A DNA stretch of 64,000 nucleotides from an uncultured Sutterella sp. (GCA_900542195.1 UQNA01000006.1:1-64000), one strand, 5' to 3'. Counted from the stretch's first letter, positions 52,315-62,222 are shown. Made by a program: numbers and translations. The notes: generated from the letters alone by a model not told the origin.

Positions 52315-53232
52315 ATGAAACGCGTTGATTTCATTGAAATTCTTTATTCATTTTTATGTTTGGAAAAACATAGAAACTTTCAGTCAGCTGCTGAAGAGCT
52401 GAATGTTTCGAAATCGACCTTGTCTCGTAGGATGACGATGTTGGAAAAAGAGCTGGGTGAAGTGCTTTTCATCCGAGACTCTACTCCAATCGGATTGACC
52501 GAACATGGAACGAAGTTTCTAAGAGATGCGCTGAGTATTAAGCAGAAATACGAATTACTAAACGAACCGACAGAGAGCTCGTCAGTAAGTCCAAAAGGAA
52601 CTGTCTATATATCGGCACCTAGCGCAATTGGGAACGGCCTTTTAATTGGGTGGATAAAACAATTTCAGAACATCTACCCGGAAATTATTATTGATTTAAC
52701 CCTGACGCTTGGCCCAGTAAGAATTCTTGCGCCGGAGTGCGATATTCGAATCAACCACGGCTTGTTTCCTTGCGAACGAGTTCTTGTAAGGCCGTTAGGA
52801 AGCATGCTTCGAACTATGGTAGCTTCCGAAAAATATCTTTCTGAAAAAGGACTGCCAAAAACTCCTTTCGATCTGGAACAACATAATTTGTTAGGCGGAA
52901 ATGACTTGATCGCAGATTCAAAGCTTGTTTTGCGATCAAAAAACGAAGTGGTAACCGTTCCATATTTTCCAAGACTCAGGTTGAAAGATCATGTGGCAGC
53001 CCGCACGGCCGCAATATGCGGACTAGGAATTTCTGTACATGCATTTCAATACGATACCTGGGAATATGTGAAGAGAGGACAACTATGTGAAGTGCTTCCG
53101 GAATGGACACCTGAGCCAAGCCCGGTGTCTCTCCTGCTTCCTCAGAATAAAACCTTATCTTCGGCTTCACGGACTTTAGCGGATTTTATAGAGGAGAGAT
53201 GGAAGTCCCATCCTCATTTGACACATGCCTAA
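52315..53232 (+). CDS. LysR-family regulator (first of a tandem pair)
   Basis: The 305-aa protein has a winged helix at about 5-65 (FQSAAEELNVSKSTLSRRMTMLEKELG) and an effector domain from about 90. The ATG at 52315 starts the family N-terminus (MKRVDFIEIL); the frame could extend to a GTG at 52258, but that lacks family support. It is divergent from the DcuC-M20 operon and overlaps the next lysR gene by 8 bases. Confidence 0.87.
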   Translation: MKRVDFIEILYSFLCLEKHRNFQSAAEELNVSKSTLSRRMTMLEKELGEVLFIRDSTPIGLTEHGTKFLRDALSIKQKYELLNEPTESSSVSPKGTVYISAPSAIGNGLLIGWIKQFQNIYPEIIIDLTLTLGPVRILAPECDIRINHGLFPCERVLVRPLGSMLRTMVASEKYLSEKGLPKTPFDLEQHNLLGGNDLIADSKLVLRSKNEVVTVPYFPRLRLKDHVAARTAAICGLGISVHAFQYDTWEYVKRGQLCEVLPEWTPEPSPVSLLLPQNKTLSSASRTLADFIEERWKSHPHLTHA

Positions 53233-54160
53233 GAAAAGAACAACGATTATCCAGTGGCGCTGCTTTACAGAGGCAGTAAACTGCGGAAGTATGCTGAAGG
53301 CCTCAGAGATTCTTCAGATGGAGGTTTCGGAAGTTAGCCAACAAATCAAAGTATTAGAAGAAACCTTAGGAGAGACTCTGCTGGAAAGAAATCAACGAGG
53401 AGTTCGTCCAACGTGGGCCGGCCAAAAGAGGTTAAATGCGGCTAAAGAACTCATTCGTTTGATCGAAGAAGTCTTTCGAAAAAAGACGGCTAAAAGGACA
53501 AGTTTGCGAGTTGCAGTGCCGGTTTCCATTGGAAGATTGTTTTTAGATTGGATTGGACAATTCGAAAAGGAATTGGGCGAGAGCGCCTCTATTGAAGTTA
53601 TCCAGTTTGTAGAAAACTCACCTTATGATTTATGGAGTTTCGATTTGTTCATCTGCAAAGATACGTTGCCCAATGAAAGAATCATTGCGCGGACATTGGG
53701 AGGAGTCGAAAGAGTCATCTGTGCCTCTCCGAGCCTCTTTAAGAACGGAGGGCTTCCGAAATTTCCTGAAGAGCTTTTGGAATTCCCTTTGGCCATGAGA
53801 CAAGGAAAAGAAGAGTTGCTGAGTACGAATACTGAAAAAATGCGAATTAAAACAAGTCCTCAATTTTTGGTTAACTCTTCTTCGGCTTTAATTGACACGG
53901 CTGTTTTAGGTCATGCCATAGCGGTTGGGGTTCCTCTGTGGGCAATCAAAGAAGAATTGGCTACCGGAAAATTGCTCAGAATTCTACCGGAGTGGAAGTT
54001 GGAGCCAGCGGTGGTTTGGGCTGTATGGAAACCGCAGGAAGGCAAAAATCCAATGACGAAGAAGTTGTATTCGTATTTTCAGGAACGCTGGAGAACGGAG
54101 CCCGGATTAATAAACGATGCTACAGAAAATCTCCAATCTACCTACACTGGTTTTCATTGA
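53225..54160 (+). CDS. LysR-family regulator (second of a tandem pair)
   Basis: The 311-aa protein has a winged helix near 5-65 (NCGSMLKASEILQMEVSEVSQQ) and an effector-binding domain. It starts 8 bases before the stop of the preceding lysR, so the two are translated together. The pair is similar in layout but clearly distinct in sequence. Together they may sense two ligands or act as partners on the DcuC-M20 operon. Confidence 0.87.
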   Translation: MPKKRTTIIQWRCFTEAVNCGSMLKASEILQMEVSEVSQQIKVLEETLGETLLERNQRGVRPTWAGQKRLNAAKELIRLIEEVFRKKTAKRTSLRVAVPVSIGRLFLDWIGQFEKELGESASIEVIQFVENSPYDLWSFDLFICKDTLPNERIIARTLGGVERVICASPSLFKNGGLPKFPEELLEFPLAMRQGKEELLSTNTEKMRIKTSPQFLVNSSSALIDTAVLGHAIAVGVPLWAIKEELATGKLLRILPEWKLEPAVVWAVWKPQEGKNPMTKKLYSYFQERWRTEPGLINDATENLQSTYTGFH

Positions 54161-54261
54161 GTTACCTATCTAGACAAAGTTACTTTGAATGTGCGTGATA
54201 TGGGCAATTTTGGTACGCGAAATAATATTAAAATTCGCAAATCAACTATTAAGGAACCGCT

Positions 54262-54669
54262 GTGAAGTTACCTACAAATATTGAGTTTCACAATAAATCG
54301 AAGATTATGAATATCTCCTATCCTGACGGAGATTACGAACTGACATATGAATTCCTGCGCGTTTTTTCTCCTTCCGCAGATGTTCAAGGACATACTCCGG
54401 ATCAAGCAAAACTTCAGGTCGGGAAGCGTGACGTGACTATTGTCGACGTTGCTCCGGTTGGAGAATACGCTCTGAAATTAACTTTCTCCGACGGCCACGA
54501 TTCCGGCATCTACAGCTGGGAATGGTTGGAAGATCTCGGTAAAAATAAAGAAGCTCTCTGGGCAGCTTACCTCGAAGATCTGAAGGAAGCAGGTGCCAGC
54601 CGCGACCCTAATGATCCGGCTAATGAACCATTCAAGGAAAAACCAAAATCTAAGTGCTCAGGCCATTAA
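54262..54669 (+). CDS. DUF971 / gamma-butyrobetaine hydroxylase-like N-terminal domain protein
   Basis: The 135-aa protein starts at GTG with AAGGAA six bases upstream. The small beta-rich domain with YPDGDYELTYEFLRVFSPSA and FSDGHDSGIYSWEWL is typical of DUF971 proteins, which occur next to ubiE in many betaproteobacteria. Some relatives carry a metal-binding fold and are linked to iron-sulfur handling. The function here is unknown. ubiE follows after three bases. Confidence 0.88.
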   Translation: MKLPTNIEFHNKSKIMNISYPDGDYELTYEFLRVFSPSADVQGHTPDQAKLQVGKRDVTIVDVAPVGEYALKLTFSDGHDSGIYSWEWLEDLGKNKEALWAAYLEDLKEAGASRDPNDPANEPFKEKPKSKCSGH

Positions 54670-54672
54670 TCG

Positions 54673-55452
54673 ATGAATAAAGAAGTTAACAGCCAAATGC
54701 CGGATAAAAAAACAAACGAACACTTGACGGATTTTGGCTATCAGACCATCCCTGAAGAGGAAAAAGAGAGTCACGTAAAAGAAGTTTTCGACGAAGTGGC
54801 CCCTAAGTACGACATCATGAATGACGTACTTTCCTTCGGCATGCATAGACTGTGGAAAAAATATACCGTTGACAAAGCTGCCGTTAAACCCGGCATGAAT
54901 GTTCTCGATATTGCCGGAGGAACCGGAGATCTCTCAATTGCTATGGCCGATAAAATCGGTGACGGCAAGCTTTGGCTTACCGATATTAATCTTAGTATGC
55001 TGAGAATCGGCAAGAAACGCATGAAGGAACATCATTTCGACGCTTACTACACGACTTGCGATGCAGAGGCTCTTCCGTTTCCTGATGATTATTTTGACGT
55101 TATTACCGTCGCCTTCGGTTTGCGCAATATGACCCACAAAGACAGAGCATTAAAAGAAATGCTCAGAGTGTGTAAACCCGGTGGAAAAGTGATGGTTCTA
55201 GAGTTCTCTAAACCGGACAAGTGGCTTGCCCCGTTTTACGATTTTTATTCTTTTAAATTAATGCCTTGGATTGCGGCTAAGATCACCGGGAAGGCTGAAA
55301 ATTATCGTTACCTGGTTGAGTCCATCCGCATGCACCCCGATCAGCTCACTCTTGCTACAATCATGCAAAATGTCGGGATGAAAAATGTCTCCTGGACAAA
55401 TTTAACTTTTGGAATTACAGCTCTCCATATTGGATATAAAGAAAAATCTTAA
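54673..55452 (+). CDS. ubiE: ubiquinone/menaquinone biosynthesis C-methyltransferase
   Basis: The 259-aa protein shows YDIMNDVLSFGMHRLWKKYTV, SAM-binding VLDIAGGTGDLSI, and FGLRNMTHKDRAL, signatures of UbiE. It methylates the demethylquinone ring to menaquinone or ubiquinone, the pool that would feed the tetraheme cytochromes here. It lies between the DUF971 and Tim44-like genes. Confidence 0.95.
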   Translation: MNKEVNSQMPDKKTNEHLTDFGYQTIPEEEKESHVKEVFDEVAPKYDIMNDVLSFGMHRLWKKYTVDKAAVKPGMNVLDIAGGTGDLSIAMADKIGDGKLWLTDINLSMLRIGKKRMKEHHFDAYYTTCDAEALPFPDDYFDVITVAFGLRNMTHKDRALKEMLRVCKPGGKVMVLEFSKPDKWLAPFYDFYSFKLMPWIAAKITGKAENYRYLVESIRMHPDQLTLATIMQNVGMKNVSWTNLTFGITALHIGYKEKS

Positions 55453-55465
55453 TAAAGGAAATGGA

Positions 55466-56410
55466 ATGAAAAAATTTCTTGCTGCTCTTCTGATTGGCCT
55501 CTCTCTGGTCACATTTACGCTGGATGCGTCAGCAGCTCGTCTTGGCGGCGGTGCAAGCTTCGGCCGTTCTATGTCCGTACCTAAAGCCTCCCCGTCTTTC
55601 CCAAAGGCAGCTCCTTCCACAGCAAAACGTCCGTCAGCTGCACCTGCAGCCGGTGCAGCCGCAGCGGCTAAATCCGGCGGTCTCGGACGCAGCCTCTTAA
55701 TCGGTGCTGCTACAGCTCTCGGCTTCATGGCTCTTGCTAATATGCTTGGCCTTGGTGAAGGCTTTGCCCAGATTCTCATGTTCTTGGCTTTGGCTGCGCT
55801 TGCTCTCTTCGCCTTCAGATTCTTTGCCGCGAAGAAAGCCGCTTCCTCTGCAGGCAATTCGTCGCAGAATTCAACAAACATTTTCCAACGACCCTCCCAG
55901 CCTGAACCTTATTCGGCTCCGGAGCCAATGCAGAAAGAAGCTTCTAATCCGTTCTCCGGAATGGCTTCAAGACCGGGTTCCGCTATGGATGAGTTCTCTG
56001 ATTCTCCTTCCACAGGCGCTCAGAGCTCTGACTCTTCTTTTGAAGTTCCTGCAGAATTCGACAAAGAGGCTTTCCTCCAGATGTCTACTTCTTACTTCAA
56101 GATGCTCCAAGGTGCTTGGGACAGCGGCGATATGGACAATCTGTCTAATTACTGTACGGACGATATGTTCATTGAACTGACCCACAGACGTCGTGAGATT
56201 AAGGGTGCTAACGTCACAATGATCCTGTCCTTGACACCTTCTCTGGCTGGTTTCGAAACAACTCCGACAGAGTACGTTGCCTCTGTTCTCTTTGAAGGCA
56301 AACTCAATGAAAACGGCGAGCCGACAGATGTCAAAGAAATTTGGAACCTTGTCAAACCTCGCGAAGGTAAATCCGGTTGGCTGTTAGCCGGTATTGAACA
56401 GGCCGAATAA
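55466..56410 (+). CDS. Tim44-domain membrane-associated protein
   Basis: The 314-aa protein starts at 55466 with AAAGGA before the ATG. It has an N-terminal signal or anchor, a Gly/Ala/Ser-rich linker (SARLGGGASFGRS), two membrane helices at about 75-125, and a C-terminal Tim44-like domain (about 195-312, with FLQMSTSYFKMLQGAWDSGD). Bacterial Tim44-like proteins are envelope proteins of poorly known role. It is the last gene of the DUF971-ubiE group and a terminator follows. Confidence 0.85.
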   Translation: MKKFLAALLIGLSLVTFTLDASAARLGGGASFGRSMSVPKASPSFPKAAPSTAKRPSAAPAAGAAAAAKSGGLGRSLLIGAATALGFMALANMLGLGEGFAQILMFLALAALALFAFRFFAAKKAASSAGNSSQNSTNIFQRPSQPEPYSAPEPMQKEASNPFSGMASRPGSAMDEFSDSPSTGAQSSDSSFEVPAEFDKEAFLQMSTSYFKMLQGAWDSGDMDNLSNYCTDDMFIELTHRRREIKGANVTMILSLTPSLAGFETTPTEYVASVLFEGKLNENGEPTDVKEIWNLVKPREGKSGWLLAGIEQAE

Positions 56411-56439
56411 CAGCCTCTAAGAAAAATAAATTTTTGCAG

Positions 56440-56476
56440 CCCACATTCAAATTTGGATGTGGGTTTCGTTTTTTTC
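56440..56476 (+). terminator. rho-independent terminator after the Tim44-like gene
   Basis: CCCACAT (56440-56446) pairs with ATGTGGG (56457-56463), and TTTCG with seven T follows. Confidence 0.9.
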
Positions 56477-56624
56477 GCAACAGACTCTCTCGCTTTTATG
56501 AACGTTGGGTAATTATTGGTTTGAATCCGGCGTTTTTAAATTAAAATTAATCAATTAAACCTAAGTTTTTTTCTCCTGTCGATTAAAGCCGGCAGTTTCC
56601 GTTTTTTAAGGAAAAACAAAACTA

Positions 56625-58091
56625 ATGAAATTAGCGATTTTTGTTGGTTTGTACTTGTTGTGTACTGTCGGCATCGGTTTGTATGCTGCGACTCGTGTTA
56701 AGAGCACAAGTGACTATGCGTTAGCAGGACGCTCCCTTCCCTTGATTATGGTGGTCACCGCTACATTTGCCACCTGGTTTGGAAGCGAATCTGTATTGGG
56801 AACTCCCGGTCAGTTTATTAAAAATGGTCTGGAGGGAGTCGTTGAAGAGCCTGTCGGATCCAGTATGGCCTTGATTCTGGTCGGCGTCTTCTTTGCGAGA
56901 AAGCTCTATAAGATGAGCCTGCTGACGGTGGGCGACTTTTATAGACGTCGGTATGGGGTCTCGGTGGAACTTGTCTGTTCCATCTTCGTTGTGCTCTCCT
57001 ACCTTGGCTGGGTTGCGGCGCAAGTTGCAGCTTTGGGTCTGGTTATGCACATCCTGACCGAAGGCTATATCAGCGTGAGCGTGGCAATGATTATTGGAAC
57101 AATCGTGGTGCTCATCTACACGGTTTTCGGCGGTATGTGGTCTGTGGCTCTTACCGATTTCTTCCAGATGATCATTATCGTAATTGGTTTGACTCTGGTG
57201 GCGGTTTTCGCTTCCAGCATGGCTGGCGGCGTCCAGAACGTCACAAATTATGCCGTGGATCACGATTTGTTCAGGTTCTTTCCGGAGAATTCCGTAAAGG
57301 GCTGGCTCTTCTGGATTTCGGCTGCGATCACAATGATGATTGGCTCTATTCCGCAACAGGACGTGTTCCAGCGTGTCATGTCTGCGAAGACTGCAAGAAT
57401 TGCGTGTATCGGCCCAATCATCGGCGGATCTTTCTATCTGGTTTTTGCTGCAATTCCAATGTTTATTGTTGTTGCAGCTTCCGTTGCGGTTCCTGATATG
57501 GCTGCCGGACTGATGAATACCGATCCCCAAGAGATTCTGCCGACCTTCATCAAAGAACACATGCCGCTGTGGTTGAGAATTCTGTTCTTCGGTGCCGTTC
57601 TTTCCGCCGTGATGTCCACAGCCTCAGCAACTATGCTCGCTCCGACTACCACTTTCGTGGAAAACGTTTTAAGAAATATTATCCCGTTGAGCGACAAGAG
57701 AGAGTTAAAGGCTATGAGAATCTCCTTGATTATCTTTGCCTTGGGTGTTTTGGCATACTCTCTCTCCATGGAAGGCACACCAATTTATGAATTAGCTGCG
57801 ATGGCTTATCAGTTCCCGGTTATCGGGGCTTTCTGGCCGCTGACTTTAGGTTTGTATTGGAAGCGTTCCACAACCTTCGGGTGCTGGTTCTCTATCTTTG
57901 TCGGCACTGTGGTTTGGTCTTACTTAACCTTTACCACGATGGGAGAAGAAATACCTGCATTGCTCGGCGGTTTTGTCGCTGCCGGTTTGGCACAGGTTGT
58001 TGGTTCCCTTATCCCGATGAAGATGAATAGAGACTGTGTGAAGAACTGGGAAGACAACAAAGACAAATATCTGTATGACGCTGCTGCGTAA
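56625..58091 (+). CDS. sodium:solute symporter (SSS family)
   Basis: The 488-aa protein has about 13 hydrophobic segments and the SSS features SDYALAGRSLP in the first loop, the ATWFGSESVLG sodium-site helix, and VLIYTVFGGMWSVALTDFFQ in the middle. The solute (an amino acid, proline or organic acid type) cannot be told. It lies 12 bp before glmU, so the two may share a transcript. Confidence 0.9.
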   Translation: MKLAIFVGLYLLCTVGIGLYAATRVKSTSDYALAGRSLPLIMVVTATFATWFGSESVLGTPGQFIKNGLEGVVEEPVGSSMALILVGVFFARKLYKMSLLTVGDFYRRRYGVSVELVCSIFVVLSYLGWVAAQVAALGLVMHILTEGYISVSVAMIIGTIVVLIYTVFGGMWSVALTDFFQMIIIVIGLTLVAVFASSMAGGVQNVTNYAVDHDLFRFFPENSVKGWLFWISAAITMMIGSIPQQDVFQRVMSAKTARIACIGPIIGGSFYLVFAAIPMFIVVAASVAVPDMAAGLMNTDPQEILPTFIKEHMPLWLRILFFGAVLSAVMSTASATMLAPTTTFVENVLRNIIPLSDKRELKAMRISLIIFALGVLAYSLSMEGTPIYELAAMAYQFPVIGAFWPLTLGLYWKRSTTFGCWFSIFVGTVVWSYLTFTTMGEEIPALLGGFVAAGLAQVVGSLIPMKMNRDCVKNWEDNKDKYLYDAAA

Positions 58092-58103
58092 GAAGGAAAA
58101 TCA

Positions 58104-59459
58104 ATGAATGTAGTTATCTTAGCCGCCGGCAAAGGCAAGAGAATGAATTCTTTTTTGCCTAAGGTTCTGCAAAGACTAGGCAATAAGCCAATGCTGGAAT
58201 GGGTTTTAGATTCTGCCGAGACTCTTTTACAAGGGCAATCTCCTGTTGTTGTAATTGGTCACGGTGCGGAACAGGTAAAAGAATACTTTGCCGATCGTCT
58301 CGTTAAGTTTGCACTTCAGGCCGAGCAGAAAGGAACCGCTCACGCCGTTGCCCAAGCAATTCCAAGCCTGGAAAACAATGAATCCGTATTAGTTCTTTAC
58401 GGAGACGTTCCGCTCATTTCTCCGGCTACTTTGGAAGAATTTTCTAGACAGGCCGGAGACGAAGTGGGATTACTGACTGTTGAGCTTGATAATCCGACAG
58501 GTTACGGCAGAATTCTTAGAGATGAGACTGGTGAGGTCGTCGGTATCGTTGAAGAAAAAGATGCCTCAGAAGAGCAGCGAAAGATCAAAGAAGTCAATAC
58601 CGGCATCATGATTATCCCGGGAGATAAGATCAAGGGGTGGCTGTCTCAAGTGGGATGCGCCAACAAGCAAAACGAATACTACCTAACGGACTTAATCGGC
58701 TTTGCAGCTAAAGAAGGCGTCAAGATTCATACTCTCAAGACAAAAGATCATTGGGAAGTGGAGGGAGTCAACGACAAGACGCAGCTTCAACGTCTCGAAA
58801 GAGCTTTGCAGAGAAAACAGGCCGCGAAGTTAATGGCTCAAGGTGCTGGCTTGGCCGATGCTGAACGGATTGATATCAGAGGTTCTTTGACATGCGGAAA
58901 AGACGTTTTTATCGATGTCGGCTGTGTGTTTGAAGGGGATGTAGTACTCGAAGACAATGTCCGGATCGGACCCTACTGTGTCATTCGCTCTACAAAAATC
59001 TGCGCAGGTACAGTCGTAGACGCATTTTCACACTTTGATAAAGCGGTGGTCGGAGAATCTGCGAAGATTGGTCCGTTCGCACGTCTTAGACCAGGTGCAG
59101 AACTGTCCGAACAGGTTCATGTAGGCAACTTCGTGGAGATTAAGAAGAGCGTCATCGGTAAGGGAAGCAAGGTTAATCATCTTTCCTATATCGGCGACTG
59201 CGATATGGGTTCTAACGTCAATATCGGTGCAGGGACCATTACATGCAATTATGATGGCGTTAATAAATTCCGCACTGTCATTGAAGATGACTGTTTCATC
59301 GGCAGCGACACTCAATTAGTAGCGCCGGTAACGGTTCATAAACACTCTACTGTAGGCGCCGGAGCCACAGTGACCAGAGATGTGCCGGAAGATTGTTTAT
59401 TTGTCCGCAGAGCGAAGCCTGTGACAATTCCAGGTTGGCCGAGACCAACCAAAAAATAA
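58104..59459 (+). CDS. glmU: bifunctional UDP-N-acetylglucosamine pyrophosphorylase / glucosamine-1-phosphate acetyltransferase
   Basis: The 451-aa enzyme has the N-terminal uridyltransferase motif LAAGKGKRM (7-15) and LYGDVPLI, then a left-handed beta-helix acetyltransferase domain with VGNFVEIKKS and GAGTITCNYDG. It makes UDP-GlcNAc for peptidoglycan and lipopolysaccharide. glmS follows after 21 bp. Confidence 0.97.
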   Translation: MNVVILAAGKGKRMNSFLPKVLQRLGNKPMLEWVLDSAETLLQGQSPVVVIGHGAEQVKEYFADRLVKFALQAEQKGTAHAVAQAIPSLENNESVLVLYGDVPLISPATLEEFSRQAGDEVGLLTVELDNPTGYGRILRDETGEVVGIVEEKDASEEQRKIKEVNTGIMIIPGDKIKGWLSQVGCANKQNEYYLTDLIGFAAKEGVKIHTLKTKDHWEVEGVNDKTQLQRLERALQRKQAAKLMAQGAGLADAERIDIRGSLTCGKDVFIDVGCVFEGDVVLEDNVRIGPYCVIRSTKICAGTVVDAFSHFDKAVVGESAKIGPFARLRPGAELSEQVHVGNFVEIKKSVIGKGSKVNHLSYIGDCDMGSNVNIGAGTITCNYDGVNKFRTVIEDDCFIGSDTQLVAPVTVHKHSTVGAGATVTRDVPEDCLFVRRAKPVTIPGWPRPTKK

Positions 59460-59480
59460 AGATTTGGAGAGTTAAAGAAT

Positions 59481-61307
59481 ATGTGCGGTATTGTCGCAGC
59501 AAGCAGTAATAGAGATGTCGTTCCAATTCTCACGGAGGGATTGAGACGTTTAGAGTATCGCGGCTATGACTCCTGCGGTATTGCTATTGTTGACGAGGGT
59601 AAGCTTAAAAGAACCCGTACGGTAAAAAGAGTCAATGCGCTGATTGAACAGACCAAGATTGAAAGTCTTAGCGGTCTTACCGGTATTGCTCACACTCGAT
59701 GGGCAACTCATGGAGCACCGGAAATCTGCAATACCCATCCTCATTTTTCTCACAATATGATGGCTGTAGTTCATAACGGCATCATTGAGAACTATGAAGA
59801 AATCAGAGAAGAACTGATCGAAAAAGGATATGAATTCTTAAGTCAGACAGATACTGAAGTTATCGTTCACTTAGTTCATAGCCTTTACGAGGGAGACCTC
59901 CTTAAAGCCGTTGAAAAGGCTGTACAGCGTCTTAGAGGTGCTTATGCCATCGCCCTGACTTGCATTAACGAGCCCAACCGCGTGGTTGCTACGAAGAAAG
60001 CTGCTCCGTTAGTGGCCGCTCTAGGAGAAGGTGAAAACTTTGTTGCCTCTGACCCAATCGCATTGGCAGGTGTGACAGACAAGTTTATTTATCTTGAAGA
60101 CGGTGATGTAGTTGACGTTACTCCGGAAAAAGTCGCCATTTGGCATAAAGAGGGAGAGGAATACAAAACCATCGAACGTCCGGTTTCCATCATTCATGAG
60201 TTTTCTTCTGAAATTTCTCTCGGCAACTACAACCACTACATGCAGAAAGAAATTTTTGAACAGCCGAGAGCTATTGCCGATACTTTAGAAGGCGTGCAAG
60301 GTATTACCGGTGCTATTTTCGGCTTTGAAGCTCCGGAAATGTTCAAGAGACTCAAGAGGGTTTTGATTATTGCCTGCGGCACCAGCTATTACGCCGGCAT
60401 GATCGGAAAGTATTGGATTGAATCTATTGCAAAGGTTCCTGTTGACGTTGAAATCGCCAGCGAGTACCGCTATAGAGAGTCAGTTCCAGATCCGGACACA
60501 CTTGTGCTGACTATCTCTCAGTCCGGAGAGACGGCAGATACGCTTGCTGCTTTGAGACATGCTCAAGATCTCGGCATGGATATGACTATGACCATCTGCA
60601 ATGTAGCCACGAGCGCAATGGTCAAGGAAACGAAGGCTCACTACATTACCAGAGCCGGGGTTGAAATCGGCGTCGCTTCTACAAAGGCTTTCACTACTCA
60701 GCTGGCAGCTCTTTATTTGTTGGCTCTTGCCATTTGCAAGGAAAAAGGCAGACTTACTCCGGAAAGAGAAGAGCAAGCCATTAGAGAGTTGCGTCATTTG
60801 CCGAAGAGTATGGATGTTGTTCTTAAACAAGAACCAGAAATTAAGAAGTGGGCTGAGCTTTTTGCTGACAAGAACAATGCATTGTTCCTCGGCCGCGGCG
60901 CTCATTACCCAATTGCCTTGGAAGGAGCTCTCAAGCTCAAAGAAATCAGCTACATCCACGCTGAAGGATATCCTGCAGGTGAATTAAAGCACGGACCTTT
61001 AGCTTTAGTAGACGGTAATATGCCTGTCGTTACTGTTGCACCGAACGACGAATTGATTGAGAAGCTAAAGAGCAATATGCAGGAAGTCAGAGCCAGAAAA
61101 GGGGTGCTCTTTGTATTCTCTGATGCTGACTCTAATATCGAGCCATCCGACGGAATCCATGTGATAAAGCTGCCGGAAAACTACGGTGACTTATCTCCGA
61201 TTCTTCATGTCCTTCCTTTGCAGCTTCTTGCTTACCATACCGCATTAGTAAGAGGTACCGACGTCGATAAGCCAAGGAACCTTGCTAAGAGCGTTACTGT
61301 TGAATAA
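59481..61307 (+). CDS. glmS: glutamine-fructose-6-phosphate aminotransferase
   Basis: The 608-aa enzyme starts CGIVAASSNRDVVPIL, with Cys2 (after Met) as the glutaminase nucleophile, and has GLRRLEYRGYDS and the two SIS isomerase domains (ACGTSYYAG and ISQSGETADT; FLGRGAHYP). It makes glucosamine-6-phosphate for the GlmU step. No glmS ribozyme is seen upstream, as expected outside Gram-positive bacteria. Confidence 0.97.
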   Translation: MCGIVAASSNRDVVPILTEGLRRLEYRGYDSCGIAIVDEGKLKRTRTVKRVNALIEQTKIESLSGLTGIAHTRWATHGAPEICNTHPHFSHNMMAVVHNGIIENYEEIREELIEKGYEFLSQTDTEVIVHLVHSLYEGDLLKAVEKAVQRLRGAYAIALTCINEPNRVVATKKAAPLVAALGEGENFVASDPIALAGVTDKFIYLEDGDVVDVTPEKVAIWHKEGEEYKTIERPVSIIHEFSSEISLGNYNHYMQKEIFEQPRAIADTLEGVQGITGAIFGFEAPEMFKRLKRVLIIACGTSYYAGMIGKYWIESIAKVPVDVEIASEYRYRESVPDPDTLVLTISQSGETADTLAALRHAQDLGMDMTMTICNVATSAMVKETKAHYITRAGVEIGVASTKAFTTQLAALYLLALAICKEKGRLTPEREEQAIRELRHLPKSMDVVLKQEPEIKKWAELFADKNNALFLGRGAHYPIALEGALKLKEISYIHAEGYPAGELKHGPLALVDGNMPVVTVAPNDELIEKLKSNMQEVRARKGVLFVFSDADSNIEPSDGIHVIKLPENYGDLSPILHVLPLQLLAYHTALVRGTDVDKPRNLAKSVTVE

Positions 61308-61317
61308 TGCTTTTATC

Positions 61318-61346
61318 CGTATAGAGTCAACCAATGACTCTATACG
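61318..61346 (+). other. perfect 12-bp stem-loop after glmS
   Basis: CGTATAGAGTCA pairs with TGACTCTATACG around ACCAA. No U-run follows, so it is a weak terminator or a 3' stabiliser of the glmUS message. Confidence 0.6.
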
Positions 61347-61516
61347 CAGCAACAGATAAGTTTCACCCTCGCAATGTTTATGGGTGATTAATGAATTTGT
61401 CTCCACGCAAAATGCAAATGTGTTCTCAAGTGGCCACGTTACCTTTTGGGGGCAGCTCCTTTGAGAGACTTCGCCACGAGGGCCGGAATGGCTAAACTGC
61501 AGTCGGCAGATAAGCA

Positions 61517-61555
61517 AAAACGAGGAGCCAAGATTTTGTCTTGAATCCTCGTTTT
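61517..61555. terminator. bidirectional terminator before marC
   Basis: AAAACGAGGA pairs with TCCTCGTTTT around a 19-base loop, between convergent glmS and marC-like genes. The bases between the two stem-loops show nothing recognisable. Confidence 0.75.
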
Positions 61556-61574
61556 AGAAGTAGTTTAGGTTTTT

Positions 61575-62222
61575 CTAAGAACCAGCCATGAACGTTCTGA
61601 CGCCGGACCCCATAAATTGAACACCGATACAAATCAGCAAGAAACCCATTAACTTAGTGAGTACCTGGGTGCCTGAGGGCCCAAGTTTGCTTGAAATATA
61701 CTCTGAGCACCGGAGAACAATCCAAGTAATAAAAGCGCAGGCCAGAATAGAGACGCCGGTCATAAAGAAAGCTCCGGCCATATCAATCCAGTTAGGCAAT
61801 TCCGCAATCTCGGAAGCAATACCGATGACAACGGCGATCGTACCCGGTCCGCTTATTCCCGGCATAGCTAATGGGAAGAAGGAGTAGTCCGTTTTGTCTC
61901 TTCTGACAACCGGAGCACCTTGTTGGTCTCTGCTGCCAAACAGCATCTGATAGCCAATCAGACCTACTACAAAGCCGCCGGAGATACGCAGCGCGCCATA
62001 GGAGATGCCAAAAAATACCAAGAGAAGGTTGCCGGCCGCAAGGCTGACGAGCATGATTGCTGCCGCGTAATAACATGCCCAGTTTGCTTGCTTTTTGCGC
62101 TCAGCAATGGACATGCCTTGGGTCAAACTGATATAGAGAGGGATCTTAGATAGAGGATTTGTAATAACAATCAGTGAGACAAATCCTCCAAACAAATATT
62201 GAAGGTACAGAGATTCAACCAT
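61575..62222 (-). CDS. MarC-family membrane protein
   Basis: The 215-aa protein has six hydrophobic helices and the MarC signatures ITNPLSKIPLYISLTQ, FPLAMPGISGPGTIAVVIG and a C-terminal GVQFMGSGV. MarC/UPF0056 proteins were once linked to drug resistance but their substrate is unknown. It stands alone. Confidence 0.9.
   Translation of the reverse strand: MVESLYLQYLFGGFVSLIVITNPLSKIPLYISLTQGMSIAERKKQANWACYYAAAIMLVSLAAGNLLLVFFGISYGALRISGGFVVGLIGYQMLFGSRDQQGAPVVRRDKTDYSFFPLAMPGISGPGTIAVVIGIASEIAELPNWIDMAGAFFMTGVSILACAFITWIVLRCSEYISSKLGPSGTQVLTKLMGFLLICIGVQFMGSGVRTFMAGS

Noticed and set aside
59200..59480. glmS ribozyme upstream of glmS
   Set aside because: The space between glmU and glmS is only 21 bp.
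61360..61500. Gap after glmS considered as a riboswitch or 6S-type RNA
   Set aside because: Only short local palindromes such as GTGGCCAC are seen and no conserved core of a known RNA could be found.
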